5,304 nucleotides of DNA from Rudanella sp. (lineage in GTDB: Bacteria > Bacteroidota > Bacteroidia > Cytophagales > Spirosomataceae), in NCBI GenBank assembly GCA_026785985.1, contig JAJAYX010000473.1:1-5304 (forward strand), given 5' to 3'. The translations under genes and the position numbers were made by a program. Positions 1-5,304 of the stretch are shown one piece after another (the first letter of the stretch is position 1; every line of letters begins with the position of its first letter). Under the pieces are notes generated by a model that was not told the origin of the DNA, did not search any database, and saw only the letters and a list, made by a program, of their open reading frames with translations.

Positions 1-1
1 C

Positions 2-484
2 AGGTCTAAAAACTCAGATTTGTTAGCCACCATAGACTGCCTGTCCAGTACCCTTTTTCGGAACGGGTATTTGCCCGACATCAATAAGCCCCTTTTCAAT
101 CAGGCGACCGGGGTTTCGCTAACGGTGTCTATTTATGCCGGCAAGTGGTGTCAGTTGCAAAATCAGGCGGCACTGGTGAATCTGAATGCCAGTCGGTACG
201 CGGTGGATAATGCCAACGCTCAGCTACGGCAGAGTGTTGAATCAACAATGGCCGACATCCGGGCCAATCAGTCGCGGTTGCAGAACCTGAACGTGTCGGT
301 GTTGCAGGCCGACAAAGCCCTGGCTATTGCCCGAACCCGGCTCCGAAATGGGGTTATTACTCCGGTCGAGTTACAGTCGGCAGAGACGGGGGTTGAGGAA
401 GCTCGTCTGGCTCAGTTGGCGTTTCAATATCAATTGTTGTTGAATCAGTTAGAATTGAAACGACTGGCGGGGGAGACGTTGTGA
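2..484 (+). CDS. TolC-family outer-membrane efflux protein, C-terminal fragment
   Basis: This is the last 160 codons of an outer-membrane factor that would form the exit duct of a tripartite efflux or type I secretion machine. The reading frame is open from base 2 and enters from the left edge, so the real start lies outside the window. The TTG at 20 is not a credible start, because family-like sequence precedes the strand motif NGYLPDINK. The rest is the TolC C-terminal repeat: a beta-strand segment (GVSLTVSIYAG) followed by long amphipathic helices rich in A, L, Q and N, with the hallmark stretches ASRYAVDNANAQLRQ, ARTRLRNGVITPVELQSAE and LLLNQLELKRLAGE near the end. Family members are usually 400-450 residues, so roughly the last third is visible. 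Adaptor and pump genes, if linked, would lie upstream. The segment LATIDCLSSTLF and the KWCQ after the strand look less conserved than I expect, so mild decay cannot be excluded. Confidence 0.88.
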   Translation, partial: RSKNSDLLATIDCLSSTLFRNGYLPDINKPLFNQATGVSLTVSIYAGKWCQLQNQAALVNLNASRYAVDNANAQLRQSVESTMADIRANQSRLQNLNVSVLQADKALAIARTRLRNGVITPVELQSAETGVEEARLAQLAFQYQLLLNQLELKRLAGETL

Positions 485-544
485 TTTCCTAAAAATTCAT
501 AATTTCAAACAACAAAGTGACTTGTCAGGCAGTTACTTAGGAAA
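485..544. repeat. Nested inverted repeats between the TolC-like gene and the ACP gene
   Basis: An exact 8-bp inverted pair, TTTCCTAA (485-492) and TTAGGAAA (537-544), begins directly after the TGA of the TolC-like gene. It encloses two smaller palindromes: AAATT-CAT-AATTT (493-505) and TGAC-TT-GTCA (518-527). As RNA this could fold into a branched structure closing the upstream transcript; as DNA the small palindromes could be protein-binding sites. No T-run follows the outer arm, so it is not a typical intrinsic terminator. Function is unknown. Confidence 0.4.
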
Positions 545-582
545 GTAGCTCCTCAACAAATTACAATAACCTGATTATAGCC

Positions 583-822
583 ATGAAAGAAAAGATTATC
601 GAAATACTGGGTAATTTCGGCATTCAGCGCACCGCCATCACCGAAAACGTTCACTTTACCCGCGATCTGGGCCTCGACAGCTTAGATACGGTTGACCTTA
701 TCATGCAGTTGGAACAGGAATTCGGCATCCGAATCCCCGACGAAGACTATTCAAAACTAACGACGTTTGGTGGCGTAGTTGATTATCTGGAGAACGAGCA
801 ACAGATTGCTGTGATGGCCTGA
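583..822 (+). CDS. acyl carrier protein
   Basis: A 79-residue acyl carrier protein, the usual length. It carries growing acyl chains as thioesters on a 4'-phosphopantetheine arm in the cytoplasm. The attachment site is Ser33 in the motif DLGLDSLDTVDLIM (residues 28-41). The helix II/III signature EQEFGIRIPDEDYSKLTT follows, and the protein is acidic, as ACPs are. ATG at 583 is the natural start and gives the standard short helix I (MKEKIIEILGNFGI). The gene stands alone, 98 bp after the TolC-like gene and followed by a terminator-like hairpin, with no fabF, fabD or ketosynthase partner in view. The housekeeping acpP of Bacteroidota is normally beside fabF, and this one has LGLDSLD rather than LGADSLD. 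I infer an accessory ACP, possibly for a specialised lipid or polyketide, but the client enzymes cannot be told from this window. Confidence 0.93.
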   Translation: MKEKIIEILGNFGIQRTAITENVHFTRDLGLDSLDTVDLIMQLEQEFGIRIPDEDYSKLTTFGGVVDYLENEQQIAVMA

Positions 823-845
823 TTGGGGTATTTTTGGAAGGCCAG

Positions 846-875
846 AAGCCCGATTTCAACGATGGAACCGGGCTT
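846..875 (+). terminator. Terminator-like hairpin after the ACP gene
   Basis: AAGCCCG (846-852) pairs exactly with CGGGCTT (869-875). The 16-base loop can add a further TTC/GAA pairing, and the T-rich stretch TGTTGTTGTTAC follows directly. The hairpin lies 23 bp past the ACP stop codon. This is the geometry of an intrinsic terminator, although the tail alternates T and G rather than being a pure T-run. Confidence 0.55.
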
Positions 876-926
876 GTTGTTGTTACACCTATTGACTCAA
901 TGACTCCACTCAAACCGTTTTATCGG

Positions 927-934
927 TATCTTTG
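927..934 (+). promoter_or_regulatory. Bacteroidota-type -7 element for the Uma2 gene
   Basis: TATCTTTG is an exact match to the Bacteroidota -7 consensus TAnnTTTG and lies 18 bp before the ATG at 953. Transcription would start around 939-942, which excludes an upstream TTG (932) as translation start because that codon is inside the promoter element. No TTG is found at the usual -33 distance, so the promoter may be weak or need help. Confidence 0.5.
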
Positions 935-952
935 GTAAACCGCTATGCAACC

Positions 953-1624
953 ATGTCTGAATTGCTGTTTCAACTCTTAGATACTCCTCAGGCTCCGCTT
1001 ATCATCCAAAAAGCGCAGGCGTTTCTGCATAATGAACACCAGAAACGGCAGGCATTTTACGAATGGTTAGACGAAGACAAAAAAGCCGAGTTCATTAATG
1101 GTGAAGTGGTGGTTCATTCCCCCGCCCTTGACCGGCGGCATAATTCGGCGATGCTGTTGCTGGCTACCCTGCTCCGGGTTTATGTTGACGACCGTCAGTT
1201 GGGCATCGTGCGGGCCGAAAAAGCCCTTGTTGAGCTGACCCGCAACAGCTACGAGCCGGATATTTGTTTCTGGAACACCGATAGAGCCGCCCAAATCCAT
1301 GATGAACTGCTATACTACCCGACTCCCGATTTCGTGGTCGAAGTCCTTTCTAAAAGCACAGAAAAATATGACCGAGAAATCAAATTTGCCGATTATGCCG
1401 CTCACAAAGTCGCTGAATACTGGATCATCGACTCTAAACGCAAAATAGTGGAGCAGTTCGGAATCGATGCCGATACCGAAGAATACGCTTTACTGACCAA
1501 AAGCGGCATAAAGGATACAGTAGTGAGTCACGCCATCAAGGGATTTGTCATCCCCGTTCGGGCCATCTTTGACGTAAACGCCAACGTGTCAGCACTCCGC
1601 TCGCTACTTACCGCCCCATATTGA
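953..1624 (+). CDS. Uma2 family (DUF820) PD-(D/E)XK nuclease-fold protein
   Basis: A 223-residue protein of the Uma2/DUF820 family, predicted to have the restriction-endonuclease-like fold. The family is greatly expanded in cyanobacteria and Cytophagales, and its biological role is unsettled. The putative active site is complete: Asp103 in YEPDICFW, Glu130 in DFVVEVLS and Lys144 in DREIKFADYA, followed by the family signature VAEYWIID (153-160). An N-terminal helical extension with the motif KAEFINGEVVVHSP (44-57) is usual for the Cytophagales form, and the C-terminus ends in the usual GFVIPVRAIFD. I chose ATG at 953 because an upstream TTG (932) lies in the promoter element. The gene is monocistronic, and its last 17 bases overlap the 3' end of the convergent phosphatase gene. 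Whether it cuts DNA is not known. It need not be part of a restriction system, and no methyltransferase is nearby. Confidence 0.9.
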   Translation: MSELLFQLLDTPQAPLIIQKAQAFLHNEHQKRQAFYEWLDEDKKAEFINGEVVVHSPALDRRHNSAMLLLATLLRVYVDDRQLGIVRAEKALVELTRNSYEPDICFWNTDRAAQIHDELLYYPTPDFVVEVLSKSTEKYDREIKFADYAAHKVAEYWIIDSKRKIVEQFGIDADTEEYALLTKSGIKDTVVSHAIKGFVIPVRAIFDVNANVSALRSLLTAPY

Positions 1625-2324
1625 TATTGACCAGGGCGTTGCCCCGCAGCACCGGCACCACATCGTAGAGGTCGTGTTGCAGGCAGTAGGCAATGTCTTT
1701 CTGGATACCCAGACGCTGTAATCTTCTGACGTGCGAGGAGTTAGCCAGATACTGAATCAGATTGTCCTGCCCCTGGCAATAGATGCGCCACGCCATAATA
1801 GCACTGTCTTCGGCCATCATGCAGGTGTCTTTTAGTCGTTCTACCAATGCCCCGGCAAAGAGCGTATCCTCCAGGTTAAATCGTCCTTTCCAGCCCGCAC
1901 ACAGCACCAGCACATCGTAGGACTGCGATTTGAGGTAGCTCACAATCGCGTCTAAATTTAGAAACGATCCCACCAGCACTTTCACTGCCGAACGCGATTT
2001 GGTGATGGCCAGGGTGCCGTTGGTGGTGGTCATGGCAACAGAGACCCCCCGCAATCCTTCGTCCATATAGCTAAACGGTGAATTGTCGAGGTCGAAACCG
2101 TCGATTTTTTGAGCATTGCGTTCTGCCGCAGCCAGGTAGCCCTGTCGTTGCAGATCGCGGCATTCGTCAACCGTGGCTACCGGAATAATACGTTCGACTC
2201 CATAGGCGAAAGCCGTTACTATGCAGGAAGTAGCCCGGAACACATCGGCTACCACCACAATGGTGTTGTCGATGGTGTGTAAATGCAGTAATTCGGGGGT
2301 CAGACAAACGTCGATTTTTTTCAT
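1608..2324 (-). CDS. comB: 2-phosphosulfolactate phosphatase (ComB family)
   Basis: A 238-residue member of the ComB family, Mg-dependent acid phosphatases that convert 2-phosphosulfolactate to sulfolactate. In methanogens this is a step of coenzyme M synthesis; in bacteria the product is thought to serve sulfolactate/sulfonate metabolism. Family motifs are in order: VVVADVFRAT (23-32), AERNAQKIDGFDLDNSP (67-83), MTTTNGT (98-104) and CAGWKGRFNLEDTLFAGA (142-159). Length matches the family. The ATG (2324-2322) overlaps the gcvT stop as ATGA, so it is the second gene of that operon and probably translated by coupling. No other sulfolactate gene (comA, comC, suyAB) is in view, so the physiological substrate is an inference from family membership. 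I recall gcvT-comB adjacency from other Bacteroidota, which would make the pair a conserved one, but I could not check this. Confidence 0.9.
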   Translation of the reverse strand: MKKIDVCLTPELLHLHTIDNTIVVVADVFRATSCIVTAFAYGVERIIPVATVDECRDLQRQGYLAAAERNAQKIDGFDLDNSPFSYMDEGLRGVSVAMTTTNGTLAITKSRSAVKVLVGSFLNLDAIVSYLKSQSYDVLVLCAGWKGRFNLEDTLFAGALVERLKDTCMMAEDSAIMAWRIYCQGQDNLIQYLANSSHVRRLQRLGIQKDIAYCLQHDLYDVVPVLRGNALVNINMGR

Positions 2325-3412
2325 TTTTTAACAAACGGTAATTTAACAACCATCGCTTTGAGCAGCCGGTCGCGGATCTGCACGAAGATTTCGGTGCCGG
2401 GTTTGGCCAGTTCGGTGGGAACATAGCCCATGCCGATGCCTTTGCCAAGGGTAGGCGATTGGGTGCCCGAAGTTACCTCGCCAACAACAGTGCCATCGGC
2501 GGTGCAGAGTGGGTAATGAGAACGGGGAATGCCCCGGTCAATGAGTTCAAAAGCAATGAGTTTGCGCGGAACACCCGCTTCTTTTTGAGCTTTGAAGGTG
2601 CTGGCATTCGTGAAATCATGCGTGAATTTGGTGACCCAGCCAAGCCCCGCTTCAATGGGAGAGGTGGTGTCGGTGATGTCGTTACCGTACAGACAAAAGC
2701 CCATTTCGAGTCGGAGTGTATCGCGGGCACCCAGGCCAATAGGCTTGATGCCGTAGGGCGCACCGGCTTCCATAATGGCGTTCCAGACGATTTCGGCCTG
2801 GTGGTTCGACACGTAAATCTCGAAACCACCCGCTCCCGTGTAGCCCGTTGCCGACACAATCGCGTTGGCCTGCCCGGCAAAGTCGGTTTTCTCAAACGTA
2901 TAATACGACATTGAGTCTAGTTTAGCCGGGGTCAGCGATTCCAGGGCTTTGACGGCTAACGGCCCCTGCACGGCAAACAGACACATGTCGTCGGAAACGT
3001 TTACCAGTTCCACGTCCAGGTCGCCCACAAACTGATTGATCCAGGCCCAGTCTTTGTCGATGTTCGACGCATTGACTACCAGCATGAATTCGATAGGGCT
3101 GATTTGATACACCAGCAAATCATCGATGATGCCGCCTGTTTGGTTGGGCAGGTAGCTATATTGCACCTTACCATCGAAAAGCAGGGCCGGATCGTTGGCC
3201 GACACGCGGCTGATGAGCGCACAGGCATCGGGGCCTTTCACAATGAACTCGCCCATGTGCGAGACATCGAAAATGCCCACAGCTTTACGCACAGCATGAT
3301 GTTCGTCGAGGTCAGACGAGTAGCGGACGGGCATTTCATAGCCCGCGAAGGGCATGATTTTGGCTCCGAGTTGCTGATGAAGGTGATGGAGCGGGATTTG
3401 TTTGAGGGTCAT
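2321..3412 (-). CDS. gcvT: glycine cleavage system aminomethyltransferase (T-protein)
   Basis: Cytoplasmic T-protein of the glycine cleavage complex. It takes the aminomethyl group from lipoylated H-protein, releases ammonia and passes the one-carbon unit to tetrahydrofolate as 5,10-methylene-THF. At 363 residues it has full family length. Visible signatures are PFAGYEMPVRY (21-31), FDVSHMGE (48-55), GGIIDDLLVY (93-102) with the conserved folate-contacting aspartate at 97/98, ATGYTGAGGFE (188-198), GARDTLRLEMG (228-238) and the C-terminal barrel motif SGTQSPTLGKGIGMGY (315-330). The first ATG is right because the N-terminus (LKQIPLHHLHQQLGAK) aligns with the usual family start. It is first in a two-gene operon with the ComB-type phosphatase, overlapping it by 4 bp. 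gcvH and gcvP are not in the window; in Bacteroidota the gcv genes are often scattered. A -7 promoter element lies 7 bp upstream. Confidence 0.97.
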   Translation of the reverse strand: MTLKQIPLHHLHQQLGAKIMPFAGYEMPVRYSSDLDEHHAVRKAVGIFDVSHMGEFIVKGPDACALISRVSANDPALLFDGKVQYSYLPNQTGGIIDDLLVYQISPIEFMLVVNASNIDKDWAWINQFVGDLDVELVNVSDDMCLFAVQGPLAVKALESLTPAKLDSMSYYTFEKTDFAGQANAIVSATGYTGAGGFEIYVSNHQAEIVWNAIMEAGAPYGIKPIGLGARDTLRLEMGFCLYGNDITDTTSPIEAGLGWVTKFTHDFTNASTFKAQKEAGVPRKLIAFELIDRGIPRSHYPLCTADGTVVGEVTSGTQSPTLGKGIGMGYVPTELAKPGTEIFVQIRDRLLKAMVVKLPFVKK

Positions 3413-3419
3413 AATGGCG

Positions 3420-3427
3420 CAAAAGTA
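3420..3427 (-). promoter_or_regulatory. Bacteroidota-type -7 element for gcvT-comB
   Basis: On the minus strand the bases read TACTTTTG, an exact match to TAnnTTTG, and end 7 bp before the gcvT ATG. With the usual spacing, transcription would begin only a few bases before the start codon, giving an almost leaderless mRNA. No clear -33 TTG lies 19-23 bp upstream. Confidence 0.55.
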
Positions 3428-3454
3428 CGGAAATTGACTGGGGAATACAGCGGG

Positions 3455-3650
3455 TTAATTCAAGGCAAAATTGATGGGCAGGTTGTATTTTACGTTGACT
3501 GGTCGCCCTCGTTGAGTACCCGGTTTCCAGTAGCCATTTGTAGCTGCTGCCACACGAAGAGCTTCTCTGTCAAGAGCCGGATATACGCTCGTGGCGAAGT
3601 CCTTTCATTCCACCTTTAAACTCCGGCTGTTGTTCCGCAATTATGTATCA
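3455..3650 (-). pseudogene. Relic of a TonB-family C-terminal domain (energy transducer), internally deleted and frameshifted
   Basis: Two pieces of a TonB C-terminal domain lie in order on the minus strand but in different frames. From 3647 to 3597 the translation contains AEQQPEFKGGMKGL, the entry motif of Bacteroidota TonB domains (EQQPEFPGGM type). From 3604 to 3458, in a shifted frame, it reads DFATSVYPALDREALRVA and then NGYWKPGTQRGRPVNVKYNL, ending PINFALN and a TAA at 3457-3455. This is the domain's end, with the WKPG motif. The roughly 40-50 residues that normally separate the pieces are missing, as is any signal sequence or membrane anchor. A TGA (3607-3605) closes the second frame upstream, and no usable start codon precedes the domain. 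An intact relative would span the periplasm and transmit proton-motive energy to outer-membrane receptors. This copy cannot make a functional protein. It lies just upstream of the gcvT promoter, on the same strand. Confidence 0.72.
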
Positions 3651-3759
3651 AAGCGTATCAGTCTGGTCAGCGTACTTTGCTTTTCCTGCAGATAGTACAC
3701 CTTTGTCAAACACCTCTTCGGGCAAGGTTGCGTATCAGGCCAATTTTTGAGCGTATCAG
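3644..3759 (+). repeat. GCGTATCAG direct repeats upstream of the amylase gene
   Basis: The 9-mer GCGTATCAG occurs exactly at 3653-3661, 3730-3738 and 3751-3759, with a weaker copy (TGTATCAA) at 3644-3651. The last two exact copies are 21 bp apart start to start, about two helical turns, and the final one ends 19 bp before the TATTTTTG element, where a -33 box would be. The layout suits binding sites for an activator of the secreted amylase gene. That role is inferred, and no regulator gene is in the window. Confidence 0.45.
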
Positions 3760-3778
3760 CCATTTCCGACCTTTTCTG

Positions 3779-3786
3779 TATTTTTG
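3779..3786 (+). promoter_or_regulatory. Bacteroidota-type -7 element for the amylase gene
   Basis: TATTTTTG matches TAnnTTTG exactly and lies 23 bp before the ATG at 3810, a common distance in this phylum. A TTG exists at 3747-3749, but its gap of 29 bp is too long for a normal -33 box. A GCGTATCAG repeat takes that position instead, which would fit activator-dependent transcription. Confidence 0.55.
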
Positions 3787-3809
3787 GGTTTGCTTCATAA
3801 CTAATCTTC

Positions 3810-5304
3810 ATGCGAACGCGCTTTTTACTGCTTCTACTTACGGCCTTCATTCATCAACTCTGTCTTGGTCAGGCCGTTACAACTATTCCTGCATTCCCCA
3901 CTGCTGATGCCGAAGTGACCCTGATCTTCGACGTAACCCAAATGAAAGACGGGCGGGCCGCCGGGTTGCTCGGAAAAACAAATGATGTTTTCCTGTGGTC
4001 GGGGGCTGGCTCAACCGATGCAGGTGATGCCTTTCAATATCAACCCGCCGGGCAAACCAATTTCAGCGTACCCTTTGCGCCGGGCACCATGACCTCGCTC
4101 GGCAATAACAAATGGCAGATTAAATTCATACCCCGTACCTATTTTGGTGTGCCAGTCGGCCAACCTATCAAGCGGTTGGGGGTGTTACTCAAAAGTGGCA
4201 ATGGGGCGGCCCAAACGGAGGATTTATTCGTTAAAATTTACGACAATAGACTGAGCCTGACCCGTACCGAACCAACGGCTAAAAACTTTTTTGTAGCCGC
4301 AAACTCGTCTATTCTGTTTCGGGGGAAAGCGTCGCAACGGGCCACCCTTTCGCTCACCGTCGATGGTCAGCCGGTGGCCCAGCCAATTGTGGCCGACTCG
4401 CTCCGGGCTACCCTTAGTGCAGGCAGTGCAACGGGGGTTCAACGGAGGGCTATTTTTCGGGCACAAACCACCACCGAGGTCGCTGCCGACACGTTTTTCT
4501 TCGCCGTTCGACCTGAGCCGACCGTTGCTGTTCTGCCCGTTGGTATGAAGGATGGCGTTAATTATACCAGCCCCACCACCGCCGTTTTGGTGTTGTTTGC
4601 GCCCAAAAAGAACTTTGTTTATGCCATTGGCGAGTTCAACAACTGGCAGTCGTCGCCCGCGTACCTGATGAATCGAACGCCCGACGGAAACCGCTTCTGG
4701 ATTGACCTCAAGAACCTGACTGCCGGGGCCGAAGCGGCCTACCAATACCTCGTGGATGGCATCCTCGCCGTGGCCGATCCCTACGCCGAAAAAATTCTCG
4801 ACCCCAACAACGACAAATTCATTCCGGCCACCACCTATCCAGCCCTGAAGGCGTATCCCACCGGGGCCACGGGCATCGTGTCGGTGCTGCAACCCAGCCA
4901 AACGCCCTACACCTGGAAAACAACCGCTTTTCAACGGCCCGACCCAGGCAATTTGGTCGTTTATGAGTTGCTGGTGCGCGATTTCTCGGCCAATCGGAAT
5001 TACAAAACCGTGGCCGACAGCCTGCCATACCTGAAACGGCTGGGGATAAACTGCATTGAAATTATGCCGATTATGGAATTCTCGGGCAACGATTCGTGGG
5101 GCTACAATCCCATTTTCTATTTCGCGCCCGACAAAGCCTACGGCACCAAACACGACCTGAAACGCCTGATCGACGCGGCCCACCTGAACGGTATTGCCGT
5201 GGTGTTAGACATGGTGCTGAACCAGGCTGACTATGAATTTCCTTACGTGAAGATGTATTGGGATGGGTCGCAGCCAGGCACCGACAGCCCTTTTTTCAAC
5301 CCAC
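3810..5304 (+). CDS. secreted alpha-amylase family (GH13) glycoside hydrolase, 3' truncated by the window
   Basis: An open frame of 498 codons running off the right edge. Residues 1-22 are a signal peptide (MRTRFLLLLLTAFIHQLCLG, then QA), probably cut after GQA by signal peptidase I; there is no lipobox. Residues about 28-145 form a beta-rich domain I cannot name, with a second such stretch at about 146-235. Residues about 240-345 resemble the CBM48/E-set domain that precedes many GH13 enzymes (VYAIGEFNNWQ, YQYLVDGILAVADPYAEK). The catalytic barrel begins near 380: VVYELLVRDFS, YLKRLGINCIEIMPI, the beta3 loop WGYNPIFYFAPDKAYGT (430-446), then VVLDMVLNQAD (464-474), equivalent to conserved region I. 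The nucleophile and acid/base regions lie beyond the window. Region I has NQ instead of the usual NH. The likely role is hydrolysis of starch-like alpha-glucans outside the cytoplasm. A type IX secretion C-terminal tail is possible but not visible. ATG at 3810 is chosen because the signal peptide begins there. Confidence 0.92.
   Translation, partial: MRTRFLLLLLTAFIHQLCLGQAVTTIPAFPTADAEVTLIFDVTQMKDGRAAGLLGKTNDVFLWSGAGSTDAGDAFQYQPAGQTNFSVPFAPGTMTSLGNNKWQIKFIPRTYFGVPVGQPIKRLGVLLKSGNGAAQTEDLFVKIYDNRLSLTRTEPTAKNFFVAANSSILFRGKASQRATLSLTVDGQPVAQPIVADSLRATLSAGSATGVQRRAIFRAQTTTEVAADTFFFAVRPEPTVAVLPVGMKDGVNYTSPTTAVLVLFAPKKNFVYAIGEFNNWQSSPAYLMNRTPDGNRFWIDLKNLTAGAEAAYQYLVDGILAVADPYAEKILDPNNDKFIPATTYPALKAYPTGATGIVSVLQPSQTPYTWKTTAFQRPDPGNLVVYELLVRDFSANRNYKTVADSLPYLKRLGINCIEIMPIMEFSGNDSWGYNPIFYFAPDKAYGTKHDLKRLIDAAHLNGIAVVLDMVLNQADYEFPYVKMYWDGSQPGTDSPFFNP

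Noticed and set aside
829..836. TATTTTTG matching the -7 consensus just after the ACP stop
   Set aside because: A transcript from here would run straight into the terminator-like hairpin at 846-875, and a better placed element exists at 927-934. One or two chance matches to TAnnTTTG are expected in this length.
932..952. TTG start at 932 adding seven residues to the Uma2 protein
   Set aside because: The TTG is inside the TATCTTTG promoter element, and the ATG at 953 gives a family-like N-terminus.
1612..1644. GC-rich inverted repeats (CGCCC/GGGCG and GGGC-GTT-GCCC) at the convergent gene ends
   Set aside because: They are short, lie within the coding end of the ComB-type gene and have no T-run on either strand, so I cannot call them a bidirectional terminator.
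2459..2914. 151-codon plus-strand open frame inside gcvT
   Set aside because: It is fully antisense to gcvT, which carries all family motifs in the other strand; no promoter or family match.
3104..3619. 171-codon plus-strand frame running from gcvT into the intergenic gap
   Set aside because: It crosses the gcvT start, its promoter and the TonB relic in antisense, with no family resemblance.
3641..3850. 69-codon minus-strand frame upstream of the TonB relic
   Set aside because: It covers the amylase promoter and signal-peptide region antisense, is in a different frame from the TonB motifs, and its sequence is not like a TonB linker or anchor.
4224..5183. Long open frame (319 codons) on the minus strand across the amylase gene
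   Set aside because: It lies antisense to a gene with clear signal peptide, CBM48-like and GH13 motifs. The translation is rich in G, R, H and V with no recognisable family, as expected for the reverse of this codon usage.

Overview
The window most likely comes from a Bacteroidota of the Cytophagales/Spirosoma type. The reasons are: promoter elements of the Bacteroidota sigma form TAnnTTTG just upstream of three gene starts, no clear Shine-Dalgarno sequences, a TonB C-terminal-domain remnant with the PEF.GGM and WKPG motifs common in that phylum, a Uma2-family protein of the form abundant in Cytophagales, and a secreted modular GH13 enzyme. This assignment comes from family knowledge and no database was searched.

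Layout. (1) 2-484 (+): the C-terminal part of a TolC-type outer-membrane efflux protein, entering from the left edge. (2) 485-582: an intergenic gap with nested inverted repeats. (3) 583-822 (+): a stand-alone acyl carrier protein, followed by a terminator-like hairpin (846-875). (4) 953-1624 (+): a Uma2/DUF820 PD-(D/E)XK nuclease-fold protein with a TATCTTTG promoter element at 927-934. Its 3' end overlaps by 17 bp with the convergent gene. (5) 2321-3412 and 1608-2324 (-): gcvT (T-protein of the glycine cleavage system) followed by a ComB-type 2-phosphosulfolactate phosphatase. They overlap as ATGA, so they form a tightly coupled two-gene operon, with a TACTTTTG promoter element only 7 bp before the gcvT ATG. 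(6) 3413-3809: almost 400 bp without an intact gene. It holds the gcvT promoter, a decayed TonB-family C-terminal remnant on the minus strand (about 3455-3650), three exact copies of GCGTATCAG plus a weaker fourth, and a TATTTTTG promoter element. (7) 3810 to the right edge (+): a secreted multidomain alpha-amylase-family (GH13) enzyme, 498 codons visible, truncated by the window end.

The genes fall into unrelated small transcription units: efflux, lipid carrier, a Uma2 orphan, one-carbon/sulfonate metabolism and extracellular polysaccharide breakdown. I see no complete new multi-gene system. The least ordinary items are the TonB-family gene relic, the repeat cluster in front of the amylase gene, and the NQ (instead of NH) at the first conserved GH13 region.
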